Positions 1 through 10,749 of a DNA stretch of 64,000 nt are shown here, in pieces. The notes below the pieces were generated by a model. That model saw nothing but the letters and a program-made list of their open reading frames with translations, made no database searches and was not told where the DNA came from. The DNA is from Lenzites betulinus (Eukaryota > Basidiomycota > Agaricomycetes > Polyporales > Polyporaceae), in assembly GCA_022264855.1 (NCBI GenBank), contig JABYQU010000049.1, forward strand, positions 186,001 through 250,000, read 5' to 3'. The stretch's first letter is position 1. Every line of letters begins with the position of its first letter. The position numbers and the translations under genes are program-made.

Positions 1-3000
1 CTGCTGGGATGGAGGCATTGAGCCATGCGACCGGCCAATGGTGCCCCGCCCAGGGATGCCGAGACTGGGGGTTGTAGCGCGCTGGATGAGTTCGGGGGGT
101 GGAGGAGAAGAGGGCCGAGGGGGCGGCAGATCATGGGACATCCTCTTATCGGGTATGAACGAGGGGGGTAACATGCTGTTAGGCGGAGGGGGTTGACGAG
201 GTGGCGGGGGTAGGACCATCATAGGCGGTCGCGACTTGTCGATGTTCGGCAACATCGACGGGGTGCGCGAACGGTTCATCACATCGTCCATGGCGGACGA
301 CAAGGTAGACTCGATGGATTGTCGCCTGTCGGAGTGAGACGTGCGGGGGCGAGCGATGAATGTAGCATTCGCATCACGGATGGTGGTATTTGGAGAGGGA
401 GCGGCGACCACGGCGGGTGTCGGGGTTGTAGTCGGTCCCGCCGACGAAGGAGAGGCAACGAACTGGAACTGCTGAGAGCTTGGACCCACCCGGAACACGG
501 TAGGGATAGAAGGGGATGGGAGGGCTGCACCGGATGCGGATGAGGGTGCGGTGGAAGGTGCAGAAGCCGGCACAGCGGAGAATGTTGCGGCGGTCGGAAT
601 GGGTACTGGAACAGGAATTGGAACTACCGACGCTGTGGGTGCAGGCGTCGAAGCCGGAGCCGGAGCCGGAGCGGCCGCAGGAGCAACTATAGGGGCAGGA
701 GGTACTGGCGGAACCCACTCGTCTGTTTGCACCGACATCTCCCTAACTTCGGGCTTAGGCTCTGGCACAGCTTCCGGTATAGGCTCCGGCACAGGGATGG
801 GTTCGACGACGTGGAGTTGAGGTTCCGGTTCCGGGTCCGGTTCACGAGGAGGTTCCGGAACAGGCTCGGGCTCGGTTTGCACCTCAGCTTCAACCAACAC
901 CACTCGTGGAGGCTCCGGAGGCTCTGGTACCGCATCCGTCTCGATACCCACCGACTCGTAGGTCAACTGGGGCGTGGGTGGCGACGGTGATCGTGGCAAC
1001 CCATACGTCGGCGAGGTCAGTGGGAACGAGGCCGTAGAGGACATGGCAGAGGTATTCTCACTCCTACTGTGCAGTCGGGAGGCCTTGATACTCTCGTCGT
1101 CGCTGCCCGAGTCCGAGAAGTCCGCATCGGAAACGGTCATCATTGAGTGGTAGTCGCTGAGTGAATCCGTCGGTGTCATGAGCGCGCTATGGGCGTCCGT
1201 GAAATCCTCCGTCTGCGTGGTCTCGCCCACAACGGAGCCGGTCTCGGTTTGCCCGTCGTCCTCGTAGTACGCGTCGTCATCACTGAAGTCGAGTGATGGT
1301 GGGCGGTGGGCGTGAATCGTGGTATCTCCGCTCGAGTCACCTACGGATGTATCAAGGAATTCGCGAGAGACGTCACCCGCCTGTGCTCCCGCGTTGGCAG
1401 TGGCTACTGCTGTCTGAGTTTCGGTAGTGACTGTCAGCGTCCGGGGGACCTCCTGAGTTTGGGTATCCATGTTGACCCTCTGAGCAACGATCGGAGTTGG
1501 CTCTGGCACCGTCTGCATCTCCACATGGCTGATAGAAGGTGCAATAGTCTGGACCTCAGCAGCGGAGAAGACCGGTGTAGGAAGATCCTCAGTCACAGGC
1601 TCCTCGACGACTTCGGTATTGACCCCGGCAGACAAGAGTACAACCGGAGGTGCGACGATATCGTACTGAACCTCCGCATCTGCACGATCGGGAATGGGCT
1701 CCTCGTCGGTCTGCATGGAAACCTCGATGCGCGGAATAGGGAGTTCAGGCTCGGGTTCCGCCTGGACACCCATCTCAATTGTCGCCGGCGTAATACGGAT
1801 TGGAGGCGGTGGGGGCGGAGGCGGAGACGCCTCGAACTCAGTCTGAACACCGAACTCGGCGGTTTCGACGGCAGCCAACTCCTGCTTCAGGTCGTCATCG
1901 AGCGGGGTACCGATCATACCGAAACCAAGCTCAGCGGCGAGCGCCTCGGGTTGTCCAACGAGGGATGGTGGACGCGCCTCCTGATACGCAGCACCACCAC
2001 GGGAACGTCTGGGGAAGGTGCCACCACGGAGAGGGCGGGGAAGAACACTTTGTTGGAGCGGGCTCACGTGTAACTTGATAGAGTCCGCGGAGGCACGACG
2101 ACGCAGGACGTTCGCGAACGCTGGATCCATACCATCGACGCTCGTTCGGTTGGATGGTATATTGGGCGACGGCGACGCCAGAGGATCCAGAGTCTCCTCC
2201 TCCATGTCATCCATGAACTCTTTGGCATCTTCGGGACGGAACGCGGCGGGCAAGGGAGGTACGGGTGGCGCTGGAGATGCGTCAGAGTCAAGGTCGTCGT
2301 TGTACTCAGAGGCGGGGCTGTTTGCAGCCATATTGAAACGCTGTGTGAGACTGATGCCACCTCTCCCTCTTCCACGACCACGGCCACGAATTGTGCGGTA
2401 GGGAGTCAAGCGTGCTTTGGGCTTTGAGACCTCTGGTTCCTCGTCCTCTTCGACTTCTTCCTCCTCGATCGCAAAGCCAGGAGACGACTCGAGCTTGCGA
2501 CGATAGTCCATACGAAGCTCCTTTTCCCGTTGAAGCGTGCCCTTGAGCGTGGTGATCTGCCGCTGCGCATGAGCAAGCCGCTGTTGCAAAATCTCGATCT
2601 CGTTGCTGGGATGGTTGGGAGCCAGGAAAGGCCGTGAAGGTGAAGGGTCGGGAGACTCGTCCGCAAAATCGAAGCCATCAGGAGGGAAAAGACCAGAGTT
2701 GTCCATCTTCTTCCGAGTGTGCGTTGATGCCCCAGCGGCGCTGAATACATCATCCTCATCCTGGGCGGGTGTTGCAACCCCAGAAGCGGTAGCACCGTTC
2801 GGCGTAAGCGGTGATCCAAAGCGGGGAAGGCGGCGGTTCTGCTTGGTCGCCTCCGCCTTCATTGAGTCCAGAGCTTGCTGAAGATCGGACTTGTCACGCT
2901 GCAGTCCAGCAGCATGCTTACGCGCCTGGGCAACATCTGTCTCGTGCTTAGCCTTGAGCTCCTCGAACGCAGTGTGCTGACGCTCCGCCTCATTCTTGTG

Positions 3001-4069
3001 TTGGTCCGCGGCCTCACGCGCCTGGGTGAGCTGGCGAGTGAGTCTCTTGTTCTCGCCCTCCAGTCGTTGTGCTGTCGATTGCGCGTCGCCGACCTGGGTA
3101 CGCAGCTCTTGCATGGTGACCTCGAGATTCCAGTTCTCCTCCTTGAACTTGTCTGCAGACTGTTCTTGCTGCCGCAGCGCCCCACGGAGGTTCTCAACAG
3201 TCTTCTCGAGGTCGTCCTTCTCCTCCTTCATGTCCTGGATTGCCTTGTCGCGCTCCCCGAGGAGGCTTTGCAGCCTCCGGACTTCGGTGAGAAGGCCACT
3301 CCCAATCTCAAACGCGAATTCTGCAGGTCTGTTCAGTCTTCGATTCTGGGGAAACATAGATTGCATCCCGTGTTGCAAACGGGTACGCACCGACGTCATC
3401 CGCCCGATGGGCAGCGTTTTTCGCGCGCCGAGAGGACTGCGCTGCAGACGGACCGGCAGCCGCACCCTTTGCTCGTTCATGTTCATTCCTGGAGGGTTCC
3501 GCGTGGCGCGAAGCCGCTGGCGCGTGCACGCCGTTTGTTGGCTTTTGCACCGCAGACATTTGGGATAGTTAATAAGCTTCCTGTGAAGCAGGCAGGCAGG
3601 AACACACCTTCGGGCCTCCAAAAACACTCGTTAGCTGTTCGTTCTCGGTGTCCCAACCCTTGATTGCATCCGACAGCTCGCGATAGCGGTCGCGCACGCT
3701 CACGTCCAGTCCGTCCTCACTTCCGCTCACGTTCCCGCTATCCAGCTCAAGTTCCTGCATCTGGCGGATGCGTTCCTCAAGCTCCATGCGCTGCGCGAGG
3801 AGCTGGTGACCAAGGGTAGCCGCAGACTGCAGTTGCTTTTCCTTGTTGTCGAGCAAAGCCTGCAGATGCTGCCGCATGCTGTCTGTCGTGTCAAAGTGTG
3901 CGGAAGCCGAAAGCGAAGGGGAGAGGGGACGAGAGGGGGAGGACATCGCGTCCTCGCCGTCGGAAAAGGTGGCCATCGTGCCCGACGACCGAGGACGGGG
4001 TGGTGGTGGTGGAGAGGGCGCTGGACGACGGCGGCGGCGACGCGACGTTCGGGCGCGTGTTCGTGACAA
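1..4069 (-). CDS. Num1/ApsA-like cortical anchor protein, coiled-coil (partial)
   Basis: About 1311 residues are visible and the frame is still open at base 1, so the C-terminus is missing. I propose exons 4069-3608, 3541-3391 and 3320-1. The N-terminal block contains LLDNKEKQLQ and LAQRMELEERIRQMQE, which I recall as the coiled-coil head of fungal Num1/ApsA/Mcp5 proteins. These anchor dynein and mitochondria at the cell cortex and help nuclear migration. Next come EFAFEIGSGLLTEVRRLQSL, a long heptad-rich coiled coil (roughly residues 205-320), a second coiled coil near KGTLQREKELRMDYRRKL, and a long Pro/Glu/Ser-rich tail. The tail repeats short Q-T motifs (GVQTE, SMQTD, DTQTQ, ETQTA, EVQTE, SVQTD). 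The family's C-terminal PH domain would lie left of the window. The start could instead be the in-frame ATG at 3976 (MATFSDGEDA); the longer start adds an Arg-rich leader. No TATA box is seen upstream on this strand. Confidence 0.65.
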
Positions 4070-5464
4070 ACAGTCACAAAGCAGTCACGCTAAGCTAGCG
4101 AGGGACCTGCTTCCGGCGCCGTTGATCTCGAACTTCCGACTGCTCAGCCTGCTGAGCAAGACGCTGCGCTCACCGCCGACGATGTCGAGCACGGATGGAG
4201 GGAAAGGTATGAACGCGGTCTGTGGTCTCGGCTGCTATAAAAGCTTCCTTGCTTTGGCTACAATTCTCTGCGGTGATTGGACACGCCCCTCGCGTCAAAG
4301 AACGCACAAAGCGCGCCAGGTATAGACCCCTCCCTATTCGGACAACCGGAGTATATTCCGCACATGGAATCCCGTAGGAAGCGAGCACGACGCCCCGACC
4401 AGACTATGTGAGTCTCTTTTGCTATCCATATCTTGCAGTATAGTCATATGTGATAGTGTCATGGCATCAGGTATACGACCGCGATGACCTCTAGCTGACT
4501 AGCAATTGTGTACCAACGAAGCTCACGCTGCATGATATCATAAGAAGCGACTTTTGAACTCGGTTCAATATACCATGTCAATCAGCAGGTACCGCGCCGT
4601 ACAACCAAGGCAAGTTCTATTATCTACCGTGATCAACCTCGAAGTCCTGGGTAAGGCATCACAATACATCAATAATCTCGTCTTCGACAACTGCCAATGT
4701 AGCCTGCTGAGTGTGGACGGACTTATACCGACCCCGGTTAGGTAAGCCGCCGTCATGGCCGCAGCTTTCTATACACCGCTGGATCAGATCTTAACATTTC
4801 ATTTATGGGCCCGCGATGACAGGGGGCGTGCAGTATACCACCTGGCATAATCGCATGATACGCCTTCCTACTCTTCAGCCAGTATGAAATACATACGGTT
4901 GTGACTACCCAACAATATGCAAGGTTTTGGTGTGTGTTCCAGGTGCGATTCTCGAAGCTCCGTTCCCCCGCTGTCTTGTCTTCCGCCATGGCGGTATTAG
5001 TGAGCTTGACCGACGTGAGAACACTGTGATCCACGTTTGTGGCAGATCCCTCTATGGGGTCCACGCTCTCTCTTAGTACTCCGACCACACCTTTCTCGCA
5101 CCCAGATGAGTCTATTCCGTGCATATTTCATCCAGCGTGATACGTCTACGATCTATTCGGAAAACCATCCGACCCACTTATCACTTTATCAGGGTCCCGC
5201 ATTGCTCAATGAACCCCAGATAGGCTGGCTATGACAGACATTGAGTAGCTGCTATACTTGTCAGTGAGATGCGCTACCATCTGCCAACTGCTACATGCCG
5301 TGTGCCATCCCCTGTCTAGCCTCTTGCTATAAACCCTGCGACGGTGATCAGCATGCCCTCCACTTTGTTCATCCCTTGCTTACCATTTCGTTTCGAGCTG
5401 CCCAGCTCGTTGAGGTCCGAAGCTTACAAGTCACTCACTCCTTTACGTGACATAGCGTGAAAGC
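4070..5464. other. intergenic, no gene seen
   Basis: This is the space between the divergent Num1-like and DUF6534 genes. Open frames are short, start in unrelated phases and show no family resemblance. A TATAAAAG at 4236-4243 faces right, but no gene follows within usual distance. The last 150 bases before 5465 are pyrimidine-rich and probably hold the DUF6534 promoter. Confidence 0.5.
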
Positions 5465-7682
5465 ATGGCGACCACAGGTATCGCTCAGGCTCACGAACGG
5501 CTTGGGCTACTACCCGTGGCGGTCCCCGCGCTCGACAATACCGCCGGGGCACTTCTTATCGGAACGTTCTTGGGTCTCATGTACGTCCTCCCTCCTGTAT
5601 GTAACACCATTTTATTGTGAAACTGATGATCTTGTAGCCTCTTCGGGGTCACTCTACATCAAGGATATCGCTACACTCGCTTCCCCGCATACGAACGGGA
5701 CTCTGTGTATATCAAGTACACGGTAGGAAACCTACTTACTGAGGTAATCTAAAGCAATGCATACTCACGGACGTGCCCGCCGTCAGGTAGCAGTCGTTCT
5801 GTAAGTACGGCGAAATCTGAGAACGACTCACGCCGCCTTAAACCTCGATTTCAGTGTTCTCGAAACTCTGCACTCTGCACTCGCATTGCATGTGTGGTAA
5901 GAACTCGCGCTTCTACCTTCCAGAGCTTCGGGTTTCATACCGCCCTTTAGTTATTATTACCTCGTTACGAACTATTTCAACCCCCTCGCTCTGCTGAAGC
6001 GGGGACCATGGTAGGTCGCGGTGTTGTGTGAAGATCTCTTGTTAAAACTTGACTCACACTCTCCATTAGGTCTGCAAACGTGAGTTATCGTGGACTGGGT
6101 CCCCTACGACTGAACGACTGACGTGTGAACCTGTGCAGACGCTTCCAGCGTTAACGGCAAGTGCCTCACATAGTGTGTGGTCCCAAGCTGACCCGTCTCA
6201 CTCCTGATATGCAGGGGCTCATCGTGGCAGTGACACAGGGGTATGATTTCGTACGTAGATGTGTTGTGCACGGACACACGTATTGATCATATTCCTAGGT
6301 TCTTCTCGCGCCGCCTGTTCTTGCGTATGTATTCTGTATCTATATCGCTGAGCCTGTGCTGAATTTCAGTGACAGTCAACCGCGGTTATCTTGTCGTGAT
6401 CATTTTCGTGGTAAGTACTTCGTTCAAGCCTGACCCACCCGTAACAGATCTCTTATTCGTATCGCAGCTCATTCTACTCCTGGGTGAACTGGGTATGTTC
6501 GCAGCCTATCGACGTGCAGCGTGCTACTAACAGCCACCCCAATCTCAGGTTTCTCTATATCGTGCACCGTAGAAGCGTATGCTACCTCATATCATAATCG
6601 AGCCTCCGCACGCTTACACCGAGACTGCCACAGCTTTCGACAACCCGACATATTCGACGTTCAAAAGTTCCAGGTAGGTTCGCAAGACAATGCTTATCAG
6701 CATGTTCATCTCACAAAGGATACAAGTGGCTTTCGATCTCCGCATTGGCCCTCATCATTGGCGCCGATGGGCTGCTCACAACCCTCCTTACTGTGGTGTT
6801 ATGTCGGAGCCGTACGGGTTTCAAGTCGTGCGTGCCTATGTACGATGTTTCCGGTAGCTGGTTACTCATGCACTGATCAACAGGACCGATTCTATCTTGA
6901 ACCTCCTTATATTCTACACAATCAACAACGGTGAGCACGACCCAGGATCGATAGTCGCTTGCCCTTACGCGACCATTGATAGGACTCTTGACCGGGTTAG
7001 CCCATAAGTCTCATTGAGAGTAATAACTGTGATCGCCTAACATGCGTCGCGCAGAACACTTACCATCGTATCGTTGTTCATGGTGCGCATTTCGTCTTGT
7101 ATTGTGGACACGATCAAAACAGTTGATATTTGTTTAGGCCATCTTCTACCCGCATTCCTTGATCACCGACGGGATCAACATCTGTATTGCCAAGGGTATG
7201 TTTCACGGAAGCCTCGACTCGGAAATATTTCGCGATAGCTTACCTGCTCCCGTGCACACTTGTGTTAGCATACGCGAACACGCTACTCTCCGTGTATGCA
7301 CCACAGCCTTCGGATTATGCACTCACCATACGCTGACAACCGTTATCATCTTTATATAGACTCAATCATAGGCACTTCCTCCGAAACTACGGCAAGGCGA
7401 CTACCGAGACATCCGGAGCGACAGATGTGCGTCCAGCCATTGGCTACCACGACACAGGGGAGGACTTCCACCGCGTCCAGGTATATTCTGTGCTTTCGGT
7501 AGGGATACGCGCTTACGATAAAGCGCATGCAGGCAACGTCCAACTCACAGCGCATCATGCACATCAAGATTACGCAGGACATAGTCCGGGATGCATCCAT
7601 CCACTCCGCAGACGATGACATGTATGTGCCGGCAGACGACAAAGAGCCTAACTACGTAAATGCGGCGTCGACCGTCGTCTGA
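5465..7682 (+). CDS. DUF6534-type multi-pass membrane protein
   Basis: A gene broken into about fourteen small exons by introns of about 45-90 bp with GT..AG ends. The start is the ATG at 5465 (MATTGIAQAHERLGLLPVAV). The translation shows the usual order for the Agaricomycete DUF6534 family: LDNTAGALLIGTFLGL, then LFGVTLHQGYRYTRF, then LETLHSALALHVCYYYLVTN, then NPLALLKRGPWSAN, a pair of hydrophobic segments, SRTGFKSTDSILNLLIFYTI, and finally AYANTLLS...HFLRNYGK before a polar tail ending NAASTVV. About seven membrane segments are expected. No biochemical role is known to me for the family. The family match is clear; individual exon ends in the middle (5750-6540) are less sure because several exons are under 30 bp. 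Confidence 0.85.
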
Positions 7683-8977
7683 ACGAGCGAGGCGAGGCCT
7701 CGAGTGTGAGGGTGAGTGTTTGCCGCTGTCCATCCGCTCTGTTGCTTGGACTTATAGATGGAAGGTGCATAAAAAGCCGAATTTTCCCGTGACTGTAGGA
7801 TATGTATTCTTCTATGTGCAATGCGCAGCGCGAGTGATCGAGCCCTCCAACTATAACCCTCTTCAGTCGCACTCGTTACCGCGGAAAGCGCAGGAAGTGC
7901 AAACACATTTCTGACCCGCAGGCGAAGTTTGTTGAAGGGTAACATGATCCCGGGACACTGATCATACACCGTAATTAAGAAGACATTCAAGAAAGCGTGT
8001 TTGAGACATCTTGTCAACACCATCGCAGTTTCGTCGCTCAGCTTCACGCCACGATTCTTCACTCGTTACTTCAGCTCCGCCTCCACCATCTTAGACCTGC
8101 TAACCAAAAGTGGCGGAATTCTTGACTGGGATACCTTCCGGGAACGCATCACAAACGTCGGCGCGATCCCCGTCCCGCGCTATGCGTCATTTGAGGAGGC
8201 TGATCTGACGCGCATGGTTGCCGTCGCGAATAGCGATGCTGGCGGCAGGCTGGTCTTCCGGAATCCAGGACATCTCTCCGGTCGGCCTCGACAGCCTCGC
8301 GGCATTGTTCCATTCCTCCGGGATGACCGGAGCCCTCCCGAAAATCATCCCGAACACGTTCAGGATGCTGCGCGCGGTACTCACTTCCAAGTTCCCGAAT
8401 GTCCAAGTCCCGCTATAGACGGGCGAACAGACAGTGGTCAACACCCTCGGTAACCTTGCCCACATTGATTTGTTTCACTGTGAGTGCACACGAGATACAA
8501 TCTGGCTTGCGTTGTTCCTCATCAATGACACAGGCTTCATTGGGGCAATCGCACTCGGTCAATACGTCGCCCAATCGTCCGGGATGGCCATTTCTCCTTC
8601 GGAGTTCTTGGGGATCACTCGCGTCTGCGGGCTTACCTATTCCGTTGAGTATTTAATGTTTCCGGTGTGAAGTCCATCGTCAAGTTGTGTGTTCCTCTCG
8701 GGTGACATGTTATCCATGTGTGTGCCTCGCATTGATGCACCTGTGGCCATTCCAACGCAAGCTAGTCAGGCTCGGGCCCGGAACGCCCTGGGAGCCGGCG
8801 CATCTCGTACACCGGGATGGAGCCAGGGATGGAGCATGAGTGATGACACGCAGAGGGATGTATGAAGTAAACATGCTCTCTGCCTTGTGGGTAAAGTTCA
8901 AGGAAATAGGCTTGTATCGGGTCTTCCGATCATGCATCCGGCATGCTGACGGTAGTTGCATCATGTAACGGAGCCAA
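7683..8977. other. intergenic with overlapping open frames, coding status unclear
   Basis: Between 8000 and 8670 several frames stay open on both strands. One plus-strand frame starts at 8001 and its leader looks hydrophobic and basic (FTPRFFTRYFSSAS). Another plus frame at 8434-8670 reads as a membrane-like stretch (IWLALFLINDTGFIGAIALG). A minus frame covers 8187-8465. I could not join any of these into a family I recognise. The rest, 8670-8977, shows nothing beyond the UbiA promoter. Confidence 0.3.
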
Positions 8978-8984
8978 TATAAAA
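8978..8984 (+). promoter_or_regulatory. TATA box of the UbiA gene
   Basis: TATAAAA lies 47 bases before the ATG at 9025 and 98 before the ATG at 9076. This spacing suits a transcription start near 9010 and would make either ATG reachable. Confidence 0.5.
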
Positions 8985-9024
8985 CCGGGCTGCATTGAGC
9001 ACATGCACTTCGTAGCTCTCAACA

Positions 9025-10336
9025 TTGGACCCACAATCGGCGGAAGCAAGAACTGATCCTCTCAAATCTGTGCCAATGTTCAAGTCCGACGCCCTCAGTA
9101 TGAAGACTGTTCGAGGATATTATAAACTTACCCGGCTTCATAAGCCCCTCATGGGCAATACTTATCTATTCTGGCCCTGTGGTGAGCAAAACCACTCGCT
9201 GTTTCTATGCTACCTATTGAACAAGTGCATCAGCATGGGGTTTGACCATCGCCGCGCGGAACGCTACGTTGCCGATATCAGAATATTTGAACAAAATGTT
9301 CTGGTACGCCATTGGCTCCATGGTATGTGTGTGTACAACGATATTTGTGATGCCGATTTTGACGGTCGAGTCGGTGCGTTTACTTCACGTTGCTTGCATA
9401 TCTTGGGCTGTATTGAACTTGACCTGTGAAAATGCGCCGGCAGAGAGGACGAAGAACAGGCCACTCCCCGCTGGCATCGTCTCTATCTCCGGGGCAGCCA
9501 TCTTCTGCACATCGCTGTTCATTCCGGTCATCTATCTCCTGTCATATGAGAACCCATTAAGGTGAGAGAATGGTAACCTAATTTGGGGAAGAAAAGCTCA
9601 CCTGAATGCCCTACGTACTGGTTTAAGCCGTACTTTGGAGTTGATAGGGATATGCTTCATTCATTCGCTCTACCCGTTCATGAAGCGATGGACATACTGG
9701 CCTCAGGCATGGCTTGGTAACGCTACGCGTACACTCGTCCCAGAAAGCGATCGCGCTTATTCACTATCGAGGCCTCTCCTTCAACTGGGGTATACTCGTT
9801 GCGTGGGCGTCGATTGATGATCGCGTCCCGCCCGTGGGCCTATGGATTATGTGCATTGGGAGTATCTGGTGGGAATGTTGATAAGATAATCGCACCATGG
9901 AAATTCACTGACCGGAGTAACACAGCTGGACCATCGTATACGATACCATCTATGCGTGTCAGGACCGCGAGGATGATGCACGTCTTGGACTGAAGTCGAC
10001 TGCGCTGCTCTTCGGCGACCAGGTGAAACCTATCCTCGCCGTCCTTAGCGCTGTGTTCGTGCTCGCTTTGGCCTACACCGGGAGAGAACTAGGCCAAAAC
10101 ATCGGTTTTGCGATCGTTTCTTGCGGCAGCGCTGTTGTGCATTCGGTGTGGCAGCTGTGGGCGTGGGACGTGGATAATGGCAAGGATCATCGTGCGAAGT
10201 TCGAAGTGAGTACCCTATTACACAGTAGGATGCTTGTCGGTTTGTTTCTCACCAGAAATCTTAGTCGAATGGGATACTCGCAGTCATGATATGGCTTGGC
10301 TTGGTTTACGATTACATATGCGCCTTGGCGCGATGA
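9025..10336 (+). CDS. UbiA-family prenyltransferase, with apparent frameshift
   Basis: An integral-membrane aromatic or terpenoid prenyltransferase resembling the COQ2 (4-hydroxybenzoate polyprenyltransferase) branch. Visible blocks in order are KLTRLHKPLMGNTYLFWPCA, LTIAARNATLP, the first Asp-rich motif NDICDADFD, VERTKNRPLPAG, SLYPFMKRWTYWPQAWLG, and the second Asp-rich motif YDTIYACQDREDDARLGLKS. The two Asp-rich motifs bind the Mg-diphosphate of the prenyl donor. The last exon reads SNGILAVMIWLGLVYDY and stops at 10336. Six to seven introns are needed, including 9182-9233. Between WYAIGSM and VYNDICD (about 9326-9334) the frame shifts at a TG run, and about five residues usual for the family seem missing. 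No intron fits there, so the gene may be broken or the assembly may hold an error. The start is 9025 or 9076. An MFS exporter follows in the same direction, which suggests a secondary-metabolism role rather than ubiquinone synthesis. Confidence 0.8.
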
Positions 10337-10749
10337 GAGAGCGCTGTAATTTACTTAGTTACTACTCGGCTACTAGATCTAGAATCTGTGGCTGTACATA
10401 TCATAGCGCCCGCACTCCAACTCGAAATTGTTATCAGCCACCTTCTCGTCGTCCACCATATGATCAATATGTACCACACACTTCCGCTGAATGGCGGTGT
10501 AGAACCGGGCATGCGGCAAGTGGCAACATATTCTGGGCCGCGGTTTCAAGGTAAATAGCGAAGATAGGGAATGCCCCCGGGGAATCTCCCTTCTTCAGCG
10601 ATGGTGTTGCGGCTACTTTTACCGGATCCGACGCGATGCGCCCGCCCGTCGACCCTGGCGCGCGAGTCTCAGAGTAAGTATGCCTTTGCCTAATCAATGT
10701 GGTTCAGTTCAAAGACTGCCGCCTGTCTGCACTGCGCCTCCCCACAACC
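10337..10749. other. UbiA-MFS intergenic spacer
   Basis: This 413-bp spacer lies between two same-strand genes. It holds only short open frames with no recognisable content and presumably the 3' UTR of the UbiA gene and the MFS promoter. No TATA box is evident. Confidence 0.5.

Noticed and set aside
1306..2073. 255-codon plus-strand open frame
   Set aside because: Antisense to the Num1-like coding region, whose minus frame is continuous over 3.3 kb and has coiled-coil and repeat structure.
4236..4243. TATAAAAG facing right
   Set aside because: No plus-strand gene begins within 500 bp; the Num1-like gene lies on the other strand.
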